A stretch of DNA of 64,000 nucleotides from Cinnamomum chago. Taxonomy: Eukaryota > Streptophyta > Magnoliopsida > Laurales > Lauraceae. Of this stretch, positions 46,140-57,261 are shown one piece after another. The position numbers and the translations under genes are program-made. How positions within the stretch are numbered: the first letter of the stretch is position 1; each line of letters starts with the position of its first letter. Location: assembly GCA_038049695.1 (NCBI GenBank), contig CP142453.1:14512001-14576000 (forward strand), given 5' to 3'. The notes below the pieces were generated by a model. It was not told where the DNA came from, did not search any database, and saw nothing but the letters and a program-made list of their open reading frames with translations.

Positions 46140-48023
46140 ACCGTTGTTTTCAAATGAGATCAATTGAGAAATCAGCCTCCCGATTTTGACAGTAAATGGA
46201 CGTCCAAAACTGCTGGTCCGTTGATACCTGAGCCAACACAGCCTGACCCATTTAGGATGTAAATGCTTTTGAATGTTTATTAATTGAGATCCAAAACTGC
46301 AGGACTCTTCCAAATGCCTCTCTATGTTACTTCGTAATTTGTATGGTGTACATGCAAAAAAAAAAAAAAAAAAACCCCAAACCAGCGTACCACACACCCT
46401 TGCTATCATTTCATATATAACCCTCTTTCATTAGATTTCTTTATTTCAAATTAAATTTCATAACAGTTAAGTAACATTCATGCTATCATTCAATTGCTTT
46501 TCTTGTAATTGTTTATTTCGTATCTTCTTCATCTACCATGGGCATTTCCAAAGGTCAGGTGGTATTTATATATTTATTTATATACATTTCTCCGTCTTCT
46601 TACTCTTTCATTCTCCTCTTCTATTACACATCTGCATTATATAAAACTTGTACGTGTTTTTTTTTTATATATTTTTTTAATCGATCATGCAGGTCTCTGT
46701 CATCTTGTCCAGCATCCCCATGTGAGCTATCGTCAAAGAAATGTAGTTCTAGGAACAATCCGTCATTGATGATCAAAGTCCCAATTCAAGTGGTTGGTGA
46801 GAACTAGCTGCTGAATGATTCATTTTTTTTCATATTATTATATCCATTCACAGGTGATGGTAATACTCATTTACAAAAAATGTTTGATGATCACAATCCT
46901 TGAATGAAGATCTTACAAACTAAATTCCTATAGCCATTTATTTTGAGGCCCCTCGTGTGATGATTTAGCTATAAAATGGAAATTGATAATATACAATGTG
47001 TGGTATTGTGTCATTTGTATTCTGGGTGTAGATCATGTCTACTTTACATGAGATATCTTTGCTCAAGAACCACCATCCAAGCCCGGCCCATTGAAAGACC
47101 TAATTACGAGATTTTGTGGATTTTCCAAGTGTGAAAGTTCATAGTTCTGTGATTTTTTTTTTTTTTAAGCTTTTGGACCATATGGGACTTTTTTGTGCAG
47201 GGTGAGGATTTCATGCTCAATGGATTTTTATTTTTTTATTCATGGAAAGAGGAATTTTGCATTCCTTCTCTTATTGAAGAAAATTGAAAATTTCACTCTC
47301 GTAAAAAATTGGATTAATTTGTTTCTTTTTCTTTTTAAGAAAAATGTGCTACACCAAGTAACAGAATAGGAGGACGTGGGGGAAGTCAAAATAAGTTTTT
47401 CTTTCCATCATAGAATCCTCTCTTTATATAAAGGCATCCCTAGAGTGCTAAAATTATTTAGTCCAGAAATGCTATTTCAAATGAATATTTTTTTAGGATG
47501 CTACTGATCTAAGAGGGGTTTAAGGAACTTCATAGGCATCAAACATACCCTAAATTGATTATAAAGGGCATGTTTGGTTTGCAGTATTTATGATGGGGAG
47601 GTTTCAAGTGCATCTATCTCTCACCATAGGGTGAGGGACACTTCCATAATTGTGCATTTTCAAGTACAAAAGCTACTTTTCAAGTACATAGGGTGAGGTA
47701 CACATCCTTGTCTTCATGTGCAAAAATGGGAAGTGTCTCTCACCCTATGATGAGGGATAGATGCACTTGAAACTTTCTCATTTATGATAGGGGATTTGAT
47801 TCGCTGTATTTATGATAGGAATCCCCTTTGTGGGAATTCCTTATATGGGTGCATGTCTTGTCTCAATTGAATTTTGAATTCTCTATTTGGATTTTTGGGG
47901 GTGGGCTGGTATAGCAACGCTGCATACTATCTTCCATCATCCAATAACAGAATGCAACGTCAATAAGAAGGATGAGCTCAAGATCGGCATTTTTAATGCA
48001 TCTCCTCAAAACATGGGTACTGA
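45806..48023. repeat. Tandem array, copy 4, with a 2.3-kb internal deletion
   Basis: It begins like copies 2 and 3, with (AT)19 at 46098-46135. At 47079 it jumps from unit sequence equivalent to 42539 to that equivalent to 44853, so 2313 bases are missing. TCCA is shared at the joint. From about 46990 onward single-base variants match copy 1 rather than copies 2 and 3. At 48023 it runs into the rest of the foldback element instead of the GGATTTTTGG junction that starts another copy. Confidence 0.93.
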
Positions 48024-50225
48024 AATAAATTTGATTATTTCCAGAAACACCCTTGCTAATTCCTGAACTAAATGGTTTCCAATACTACCCTTTACCAACT
48101 CTCGACTCCTGAGATGAAAAGGTGGGTCTTATTTATCATAATTCCAAAATATATGAGGTCAAATTATAATTTTTAAAGGTGGATTCATTTTATAATTCTT
48201 AATCGTGGGAGCTATATCCATATTAAAAAAAGTGGTTTGCCTTTGAATATTTGTAAACATGAGCCACATGTAGTTCCGAAATGTGGGTCTCCATACTATC
48301 ATTTCTAAAGATGGACTTCATATATAACATAATTCAAGGGGGGTCTCATATTCTGTTTCTTAACGCTGGGTCCCATGTAATTTATAAATATCAATAATAG
48401 GCCACATCTTAACGTCTAAACTACTGATATCATCATTCTATCATATATGACAAGGAAAAAGTAATTAACTTGTGAAATAACAAAAGAAATATGCTGCACA
48501 TGCATTTTAAATGAGTAATGAAGCCATTAAATAACAAAATATATCTTATCCATTTGATAAGAGTATTAAACGGTTAAATGATGAAAAAATTATACATTTT
48601 AAGAGAGATCAAGCAATTAAACAACAAAAGAAATATGGTATGGGATCAAACTTTATTTGTGTTAATTTATGTATTCAATAGGTGCAGGGTAAGGCCTCAT
48701 GTATTTTTCATCCAAATGGTTTAAATAAAGAATGTATAGCCTATGTTGTACTCAGGCCTAGACTTGAATCAAACTAACTTATATCAATGAAAATATTGAT
48801 TGGAATACCCCAACCATAAGATTGAGCATTATTTTTTCTAAATAATAATAAAAAAGAAAAATGAAAGGAGTGAATTTTCATTTTTAATATGTGATTACGC
48901 TATGCAACGATTTCTTGCATGATGTGTGAACTAAAAAAATCTCCACTATATATGTGGAATAAGTCATTCAACTATTGATTTAAAGGATTTTATTTGATGA
49001 GCAATAAAGAAAATAAAAAATTTAATGGAAAAGGATAATAGCAGTCATCCAATCAAAAGGCGCGATCAACTAAAAAAATGACTTTTAGTAGTAGAAAAAA
49101 CTCGTTTTTAGCGGTAGTTTTTTTCCATCACTAAAAGTCACTTTTAGCAGTAGAAGTTTCTTTCCACCGCTAAAAGTGTTGTTTTTACCTCTAAATTTTC
49201 TTTTCTTTATAGCTTATCAAACAAAATCCGCTAAATCTTCTACCAAAAAAAAAAAAAAACTGCTAAATCAATAGTCAAATAACTATACCACACATATGCA
49301 ATGGAGGTGCTTTACTTCACACATCGCAAAAAAAAATGACTGTACATTGGAATCATGTGTTAAAATAAAAATTGATTCCTTTTATTTTTCTCATTTTAAT
49401 GTTATGTTAAAAAAAAATACTCATGGCTGATATTTCATTCATATAAGTAAGTTTTCCTATTAAATACATGAGCCCAAATAATGCTTGAGCCCATGCCACA
49501 TTGCTTGGTTATTGTGCTCCAATGTGTAAATCTTTTTATCATTTAATTGCTTAATATTTGTTTAAAATGGGTAACATCTTTTGCTATTTAATTTTTTAAT
49601 TATTCATTTAAAATGTGTTTCATAGTTTTTATTTAATAGGCTAATCATTTTCTTCTTATCATATATAATAGAATGGTGATTTTGAGTAAATTAAATGTTA
49701 CAATGTCTCATTATTCGTAAATTGGACCTACGTATATGAAATAGAACATGGAGTCCACATTTAAGAATTATTTCATATTTTGCATTACAAGAAAAAAGGT
49801 CCACCTTTAGAAATAATAATATGAGATGCACCTTTGGAAGTTATAACATGAAACCATCTTTAGGAATTACATATGGCCCACATTTTACAAAAATTCACAT
49901 GCAGGCCACTTTTTTTAATGTGGATATAAGAATTATAAAATGAATCCACCTTTAGAAATTATAATTTGGCCTCATATTTTTGGAATTATAATAAATGGGT
50001 CCCACCTTTTCATCTCATAAGTTGAGAGTTGGTAACCCGTAGTTTTGAAAACCATTTTGTTAAAGAATTAGCAAGGATAGTTCAGAAAATAATTAGATTT
50101 ATTTAAGTACCCATGTTTTGAAGAGAAGCATTAAAAGTGCCGTTCTTAAATTCATCCTTCCTATTGACGTTGCATTCTCTTATTGGATGGAGGAAGACGC
50201 TGCATACTAACCCCAAGCCCACCCC
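47897..50225. mobile_element. Long-inverted-repeat (foldback / MULE-like) DNA element
   Basis: The two halves are reverse complements over most of their length. The left arm begins GGGGGTGGGCTGG (47897) and the right arm, reverse-complemented, begins GGGGTGGGCTTGG (50225). Shared blocks follow in order: GAATGCAACGTCAATA, CAAAACATGGGTACT, GAGATGAAAAGGTGGG, AAAGGTGGATTCATTTTATA, TTAAAAAAAGTGG and ACTATTGATTTA. Arms of about 1.1 kb leave a central part of about 150 bases (49040-49190) with repeated CTTTTAGCGGTAG / CACTTTTAGCAGTAG words. There is no coding frame, so the element is non-autonomous. Superfamily is uncertain; long arms suggest a Mutator-like foldback. No clean target-site duplication was found. 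Confidence 0.8.
49230..49269. repeat. Tiny poly(A) insertion in the right arm of the foldback element
   Basis: GCTAAATC occurs at 49230-49237 and 49262-49269, flanking TTCTACC plus about 15 A and CT. The left arm of the same element (near 48975) has the uninterrupted equivalent site, so this is an insertion rather than a loss. Confidence 0.6.
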
Positions 50226-51880
50226 TTGAATCAGGAGAATTTTACAAAACCGACAATCCAACTACAAGCAGACCATATGTGTTGATGCAGTACGACTCGT
50301 GGGCCCACTTGGATACATATCTATTGTTGGGGTAGGATGGATGGAAAGGTCTTTTATAAACAATGGTTATGCAAAAAATCAGAGCCATCAAATGATCATA
50401 GTCCTTAATTTAACAATCTTAAGGTTTAATGGTCTTTGAATTATAAATTTTTTGGAGGTTAAATCCAACGGTGAGTAAAGGTTTTGAAGAGCATTAAAAA
50501 TGAGCATCGTGACAAATCATGGGGATAAAAGAATTGAGTTTGGATCTGATGAGGTAAAACCACACAGCGACCGTGAGTAGATCAACTATATTCTGCCACG
50601 TCAATGTGGGGCAACGTGCCCACGCAGGCAACTACCTGTGTCCAGGGCAGGGCCGCTTGACGTTGACTTGGCGGACCGTGGTTGGTCCATTCATGGTCAC
50701 CGTGCGTATACCAATTCCAAGGATCCTGATTCAAAAGAATTATAAAAAAAAAAAACTGCACCGATCAGGCTCTAGTGGGCCTCATATAGCTGGACTACAC
50801 ATGCATTATACTAGTGGGAGTAAATTTCCCTATAAATGTAAATGGAATTAAATCGCATAGACGTTTGAATAGTGATGCACTGTAAAGTGCTTGGGAGCCC
50901 GGCCCAACTTCTAAACTGTAGACCCAAGCCCGACATAGGCCCGAATCGGGCCACAAGGAGCAGGCCTAGGCCTGGCCGGCCTGAAAAGCTGAAAGCCGGA
51001 GCCCAGCCCAAGTTTGATATATAATTTAAAAAGAGGGTTTAAGTACACAGTTTCAAGTGAAGGTCTCGTCTGCCTATGTGAAAGTGCTAGTGTTTGAATC
51101 CTTGCTCTACATTGTCCCTATTACTATTTTTTCAATCAGGCCAGGACGGGTTTGGGCTTTCGACAACTGAGTCCAAGCCTGACCCATCCATTAAATAGGG
51201 TTCAAATAAAACATCTGAGCAGGGCCCAAACACTAAAACCTAAGGCACAGACCAGCCCAAAGTTGGGATGGGCCTGGGTCCGGCTTTGGCCAGCCCAGTC
51301 CACAAACCGTGCATAGGAGAATATTTTCCCATAGGGGAGACCCCCAAGGTCATTACTGCAGCGGAATCCACCTAATACATGCAAGAATGATAAGATTCAC
51401 CTACTATTGCCAATTTGTTCATAAAATCAGTGAACCACATAATACTGAAGAACATGAGATCCATTTCTATTGTTGTTAATCACAATTGGACAGCCAGATA
51501 TTGTTGAATACAATAAATTTTCTAATTTTCTAATTTACACTATGAAAATAATAAATGTTAAATTAAAAAATAGTGCATGATTTGGGACACAATTGGTACC
51601 GAAAATACTCAAACTACAAACCAATGCACCTAAGTATAAATAAGACAAAATCTGCAACTGTTTGCGCTTAAAAAACAAGTATTAACTCTAAAGCATTGTT
51701 TACCATATAAAAAAAAAAAAATCCTCTAAAGTGTTGAAATTTACAAAAAATCTGGATGGTTTAAAGCAGCATTATAATTGTGTAAGGACTGATATAAAAT
51801 ACAATAGAGGAAAGATAATGTCTAAATCTCATTTTTCTTCAATCCTTTCAGTTTTTGTACCCTTACAGATACATAACAGG
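50226..51880. other. Intergenic, no gene; GCCCGGCCC-type repeat blocks
   Basis: A GC-richer non-coding patch lies at 50570-50720; its open frame (92 codons) shows no recognisable domain. Blocks with CCCGGCCCAAC, GGCCTAGGCCTGGCCGGCCT and AGCCCAGCCCAAG words lie at about 50890-51010 and 51125-51310. They match remnants elsewhere in the window. I see no element ends. Confidence 0.45.
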
Positions 51881-51881
51881 A

Positions 51882-52200
51882 ATGCAGCCTGTACATATTG
51901 GTTTTCTTTAAAACTGAAAGAAGTTTGATACAGATGCTTGAATATGCAGCCTGTACATATTGGTTTTCTTTAAAACCGAAAGAAGTTTGATATATAAACC
52001 TCAAGGGGTAGCTCAGTTGGCCTAGGACTACAGTTTGCACCCGGAGGTTGTGGGTTCGAAACTGCTCTACCACACTGGGGCCACAGGGGGATTTTACCCG
52101 GCTTTCTCTCCTGGGCCCGTAGGGATTATTCGGGCCAAAAGGGCTAGGAACCCTACGTTATCAAAAAAAAAAAAAAAGAAGTTTGATACAGGTGCTTGAA
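51882..52200. repeat. 62-bp tandem duplication whose second copy is split by a SINE
   Basis: ATGCAGCCTGTACATATTGG starts at 51882 and again at 51944. Both copies run through a TTCTTTAAAACYGAAAGAAG-like stretch into GTTTGATA. The second copy is interrupted at 51992 by the SINE and resumes at 52177 with the duplicated target site followed by CAGGTGCTTGAA. The duplication therefore came first. Confidence 0.85.
51993..52176 (+). mobile_element. tRNA-derived SINE, full length, with poly(A) tail
   Basis: An A box (TAGCTCAGTTGGC, 52009-52021) and a B box (GGTTCGAAACT, 52053-52063) have tRNA-like spacing, forming an internal RNA polymerase III promoter. A tRNA-unrelated body follows (ACCCGGCTTTCTCTCCTGGG) and then about 15 A. 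AGAAGTTTGATA flanks it at 51981-51992 and 52177-52188, a perfect 12-bp target-site duplication. It is not a tRNA gene: no closing acceptor stem is present. A 5'-truncated relative lies at 19892-20031. Confidence 0.9.
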
Positions 52201-52969
52201 ACCATGTTTTTCTGTATTGACCCAGCTTAGGGATCTTGGGCCCTAGCACTTTTGGCGAGCGAATTAGACCTCAGGTGAAGTAAAACAATCCTCTGTTGAG
52301 AAAAGATGAATGTCCAAATTTGAACCCTGGACAACCAAGTAACAACAGAACTAAGGAAAGAGGCCGTTCTTATGCTTGAAACAATGGTGAAACTAGGTTC
52401 TGGGTGAGAGACGCGGTTTGTAAGCAATTGCGCAACCCATGGTTCTGAAAAAGATGTCTTCTTGAACTTCACTTTAGACAGGAAAAAGGATACTCAAAAT
52501 CTGAAGGCAGAGATGGGCGGTCTCACAAGCCATAATTCCACACCTCACAGTCACATTACACAACTGCAAAAAGAGCCTGCCTTTCAGCAAATTCTTATGA
52601 GGCCCCCCTAGCACCATTCTCAAATTCAAATACAGTTCAGTCACAACTCAAAAGTGCCAATTCAGACAGATGAATTTTTGGTATCTTACGAATCAAATAA
52701 AAAATCTCAAACACTTGGATGCACAAGAAAATAATATTTTATAGAATATAATCTTTCATTTTCTAAAGAAGAAAATCTTGTGCGTTTTGTAACTCAAAAA
52801 AAAAATTTGAAGAAAATATTCTTTTTTTTCACAAATCTCAATGTTTTCACATACAACTCCCCTCTGTAGAATACTTTCTACAAGATAAAAATCTTTCAAT
52901 ATGACGATTACAAAGTGATAGAGCAAAGTAAAGATTTTAGTTCACCAAATCCATCATGATGTGGTTGTT

Positions 52970-53370
52970 TACATATATGGTAAAGTAAAGTAAAAGTAAA
53001 TATCACAACACGGTAAAGGTAGGGTAAAGTAAAGGTAGGATAAGTATATAGTGAAGTAAAATGGGAAGGAATGGTAAAGTGGTTTCTTTTTTGTTACTTT
53101 ATTTTATCACATTTTATCGTAGTTTTATATAGTAAATAAAAAAGTGACTTATTTACAAGTGTAATAAAGCAAAATAAAGATTATCTCATATTATGGTAAA
53201 AGGTGAGGTAAAATAAGGTGAGATGAAGCATATGGTATAGTAAAGTGTGAGAGAGAGCTATAAAGTAGTTGTTTTTTGTGTATGCTTTACCATGATTTTA
53301 TGTGATAAAAGCAAAGTAACTTATGGTGAAAACATGACATTTGAACTTTACTTTACCACACTACTTTTTT
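52970..53370. repeat. Degenerate GGTAAAGTAAA-rich repeat
   Basis: Many short imperfect repeats of GGTAAAGTAAAG and its complement CTTTACTTTACC occur across about 400 bases, with TTTATCACATTTTATCG-like spacers. Opposite ends carry GTAAAGTAAAGTAAA and TTTACTTTACCACA, so the block could be an inverted-repeat element. Exact limits are not defined. 52201-52969 and 53371-54372 hold no gene I can support. Confidence 0.5.
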
Positions 53371-54177
53371 ATCCAGATGTGGTAAATTACATATAAATTA
53401 AAATATTTAATAAAAAGTCATCCTAATAATATAATTTACTTTAATCATAATACATTCCAAACAGTTCAATTTAAAATCTGTAATATTCTTCAAAAATTGT
53501 TAAGCACTAAAAATATTATAATATTACATTATTCTAATCTATATTATTTTATTCTTGCAACATTTAAATCTGTTAATATTTTATTCCGTAAACAGCAAAA
53601 CCGGCCCTAAATGAACGGCAACTCTACAAAATTCCCAACACTGAAATTCTCATCAGAAATTCATCCGAAAAAAGAGGCAAATTTATGAGTTGCCAAACCC
53701 TGAAAAGATGTAAAACATGGCAATGGGGTTTGCCCAGATTCAAGTTTAGGTTAGCAGGACTATTTCGAAGCTGAAAATTAGGCCCAGTAAGAGCCCAGGC
53801 TTGGAAAAAACTTGGCCCAACTCAACATACAAACACCCTAAACTCCTGGACAGGCTTTTGTGTCCCTACCATTTCTGTAGCCATAAGGAAGAGAGGTATT
53901 TTTAATCATGATCCACCTCTTTCCATGATTAATATCCATTTCCCATCAACTGCAGTTGTTGCATATCTGATTGGGGTCTGACCCATATCTTGACAGGCTG
54001 TCAAAGATGTGAGCTTCCTTTTATCCAGACCTGTCGGGTTGATACGACCCGTTGGGTTGACCCATATCTTGACACGGGCAAGCTCGTTATATACATTGAA
54101 CGATTGAAGGTTTATCGTAGGCAAGTGGTTTTATTTTATTTTCTTCAAAAGGTCTCTGGTTGATAGAAAGAATTTGA

Positions 54178-54199
54178 AATATATATATATATATATATC
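54178..54199. repeat. (AT)n microsatellite
   Basis: About 11 AT units in intergenic sequence. Confidence 0.85.
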
Positions 54200-54372
54200 A
54201 TATATTGAAACAAAAAATGCCTCAAATTAGTAGAAAAGTGATTCATTACAAATAAGGTTTATACAAAAACTCAACCCCATCAAACTATCCAATGTGTTCA
54301 TGTAAGAACCGTCAACTCTAATGATCTTTCAGCTATAGTTCTTTTTTAGACTCAATCTAAACGGTGAGTTTA

Positions 54373-55561
54373 GGATCTGTTTCTTTGTTAGAATTTCTAG
54401 AATTCATGTATAGGGCTGTTTGGGAATTTCAAATGTTAGAGTTCTAAAATGCTACTAAATTCTGTCATTTTAAAATTTTTCGTTTCATTCTCATATGAAT
54501 TATTGCCCGATAATTTCTAAATTCATGAATTCCATGAACTCTCTGCTTAGTTGTTACATGAGTTTTTCATTGAAATCACACATTTTATGCATTGTAGCAC
54601 ATTGGACCCACCTTTGTTGTTATGAATTTGGGACTAGACGGTAAGAATTACAATGTTGATCCACCTCAAGTATATAGTACATGGGCCTATTTTTTTTAGA
54701 AACTAAGGCATGGGGTCCAACTTTAAAAATCTGAACATGAACCCATCTTGACAGGAATTGCATGTGCCCAATTCTTGCAATTGTAAATATGAGACCCACT
54801 TTTTGGTAGGTAAGAGGGATTCCATATTTTGTGATTTATTATGAGATAAATAACGTTATATATGGGCATATTTGATGGGATTGGACAAATGATAGGTGGG
54901 CCATCGTAGTCATGACCAAATTTCATATGGAATCCACACATCTTCCACGGCTGCAACCGCCAATCGTGCACCCCTAAGACCCTCCACATTATAACCAAAT
55001 CACCAAAATCCTCAAAACCCAACAAAACACCACCATCAACAGGGGCAGTCCCAGAAAATGGAACTTGGGGGGGGGGGGGGGGGGGCGGCAAATGAAAATT
55101 ATTAAAATAAAATTTTAACTATTCAGAGGTCAAAATAGAAAATTATAAAAAATTTAATGGTAAAAAATAAAAATTTGAAAACTTCATGGCCCCCCGGGCC
55201 TACATGTAGGTCCGCCCCAGACCATCACAGTACTCCATTAACAGAGGACATCTCAAACCTCTCTCAAAATGTCGTCGATTCTGTACCCCGCAATTGCCTA
55301 TGTTTGTCTCTCCCCAAAACAATGAGAACGGCTTCCTTTGTTGGGTTCTAGAATTCCAACTAAGCTCCTCGAAATCCCATAATTTTGAAATGCTTTTAGA
55401 GGGGTTGCATTTTGGAATTCTACCTTTTTGGCATTTAAGAATTTCAGCTACCTTGAATACTATGAATTCCATCAAAAGAATATTGAATTTCTGACTGGAA
55501 TTCTTGAATCCGTAGCCTGAATTTTTTGTAAAAAAAAAAATGCTCGTAAAGAAACAGACCC
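54373..55561. mobile_element. Terminal-inverted-repeat DNA element (~1.2 kb), non-autonomous
   Basis: The left end is GGATCTGTTTCTTTGTTAGA. The right end, reverse-complemented, is GGGTCTGTTTCTTTACGAGC, so about 14 bp are shared. Flanks are TTA and TAA. Internal sequence is AT-rich with GAATTCATGAATTCC-like words on both sides and no coding frame. Another MITE (55040-55220) is inserted in it. The superfamily is not certain; TTA/TAA flanks would suit PIF/Harbinger. Confidence 0.6.
55040..55220. mobile_element. hAT-like MITE nested in the larger element
   Basis: The left end is CAGGGGCAGTCCCAG. The right end, reverse-complemented, is CTGGGGCGGACCTAC, similar to the CAGGGGCGGA termini common in hAT MITEs. 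ACCATCAA / ACCATCAC flank it at 55032-55039 and 55221-55228, 7 of 8 bases identical, the duplication length expected for hAT elements. A 19-G run (55067-55085) lies near its left end and CCCCCCGGGCC near its right end. Confidence 0.7.
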
Positions 55562-56014
55562 TAAATGTTCAATTGTGCATGCTAGATCATTGGGGCTGCA
55601 TTGATCAAATGTGGGCCCAATAGACCCCATGGAGCTGGACTATCATAAGTTCGGCTGTCTAGTCTACTTTACATGTTCATATTACACACATTTCAAGTAT
55701 AGAAATTGGCCCAAGAAGTCGTTAGTCACTCAAATTGGAGTGCTGAACTTCTAAATTGATCACCACGACCACCATCACCAATGTCATTGTTACTATCATA
55801 TTCCCACTAAAATGGGGGCCATATACAAAGTTTCATTTCAATCCTTCAAATGTCGGGCCCTGGGCCTGGACCCAACAATTCAAGTCAAACTTGGATTCCA
55901 TCCCAACAATTTATTTTATGAACTTCAATATGGGGTGCACTGGATGCATGCAATTCACTGGGTAGGACTAGGAAGGATTAGGTGTTGTCATGGATTGATG
56001 GATAGGCTCTAAAT

Positions 56015-56102
56015 TGATTGTCGTAAAAGCCTTATTCCAACTATGATTGAGTCGACTACACGAATTCTATTTTTTAATCCATTTTTATCTCGAGCATAGG
56101 CC
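56015..56102 (+). repeat. Dispersed repeat with a CCTTGTCCCAA-type core, copy D
   Basis: Diverged order of the same words: AAAAGCCTTATTCCAACTAT, GAGTCGACTACACGAATTCT, then a stretch ending in TTTATCTCGAGC. It matches copies A-C. Confidence 0.5.
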
Positions 56103-56827
56103 CCAGATTGGTATGACCTAATAATTATAACCATCCAAGGGCATTCAGTCAAATGATTACAATCTTCAAATCAAAGCCATGCGAGGCTCTCCACTGATCA
56201 ATAATGAGACCTACCTTTCCCTTCCTATCAAGTTGGGCCCCAAATCCCATATTTAAGTATGACTCAGCTGCTGGCCTAACCACATGTGTGTTGTGTAGTT
56301 ATGCCCCTTCCTATGTACTGCAAATAGAGTAGGACAGAACGCCAAGGGCCATTCCCTGGTGCTGAGGACAGCACAGGATTTGGAAGAGGATCTGGAGGAC
56401 AAAAACATGAGCCCCATTAGTGAAACATGGGTGCAACAACAACAACAGTGGGACAATGACAACTAATCCATTACAGGTAGCATAAAAGGTCAGGCAAGAT
56501 TTCTTAAACTGAGTTCATATCCTTGTAAACTCCAACAAAAAGAGAAATTTACCAGGCTCTTTGGTGAGACTCAGAGAGAGAGAGATCTAAACTTCTCCAA
56601 GAAAATGGCTACTTCCAATGTGATCTTGCCAACTTTCACTCTAGTATAAGTTAAAACTCTACATTAGATTAATCAATGTAAAAACTTAGATTTTATAAGA
56701 TGTTATTTATGTGTTTTTAAAGTTATCTATTTAAAAGTAGGCCCAAATTTTATTTGGGTGAAATTTAGCAAAGGTTAGTACAGGATGAGAGATTTATTTT
56801 TGAGTGGATTAAATTAGCAAAAATTCT

Positions 56828-57261
56828 AAAAAAGCAGGAAGCTCTTGGCTCATTTTCAAAAACAGTACATGAAGATTTGAATATTTCAAAAAAATTTAAA
56901 TATATTCAGCAATTGTTTCAATCAAGACTTCTCCATAAAAAAAATTTAAAATGACAAAAATACCCTTCATTTATGACAAGTTTTTATCTTTTATTAACTT
57001 TTTATCGCCAAAATCAACCATTTTCTATTTTCTGAAGTGGACCCCAGTAGGTCATTTGGATTGAACTTGATCATTTCACTCAAATGATTTATTCTATAAA
57101 AAGAATTAAAAATTGACGTAAAGGTGTTTTTGTCATTTTCAAACCTTTTTCTTGGTGAGTACTTGATTGAGGGAAATATGAAAATTTCTTATACTCTTTT
57201 GAAATACTTAAATTTTCATGTACTGTTTTTAAAGTGAGGCAAAAGTTTCCTATTTTTTTAA
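56828..57261. mobile_element. Foldback MITE with ~140-bp inverted arms
   Basis: The left arm (about 56828-56970) and the reverse complement of the right arm (about 57118-57261) share AAAAACAGTACATGAAR, ATTTCAAAAR, TCAATCAAG and AAAATGACAAAAAYACC in order. Between them is an AT-rich centre of about 150 bases. There is no coding capacity. Target-site duplication is not clear. Confidence 0.7.

Noticed and set aside
36279-47772. CRISPR-like regular repeats
   Set aside because: The regular spacing comes from whole 4.55-kb unit duplication. There are no short repeats separated by unique spacers and no cas genes, and the DNA is plant nuclear.
50573-50851. 92-codon frame in a GC-richer patch
   Set aside because: No recognisable motif, no splice context and a lysine run from poly(A). 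It is likely a chance frame.
52009-52070. A tRNA gene
   Set aside because: A and B boxes are present, but there is no closing acceptor stem. The sequence continues into an unrelated body, a poly(A) tail and a target-site duplication, so it is a SINE.
52227-52472. A third SINE on the - strand (GGGTTCAAATTT resembling a B box)
   Set aside because: No matching A box at the right distance, no poly(A) tail and no target-site duplication could be found.
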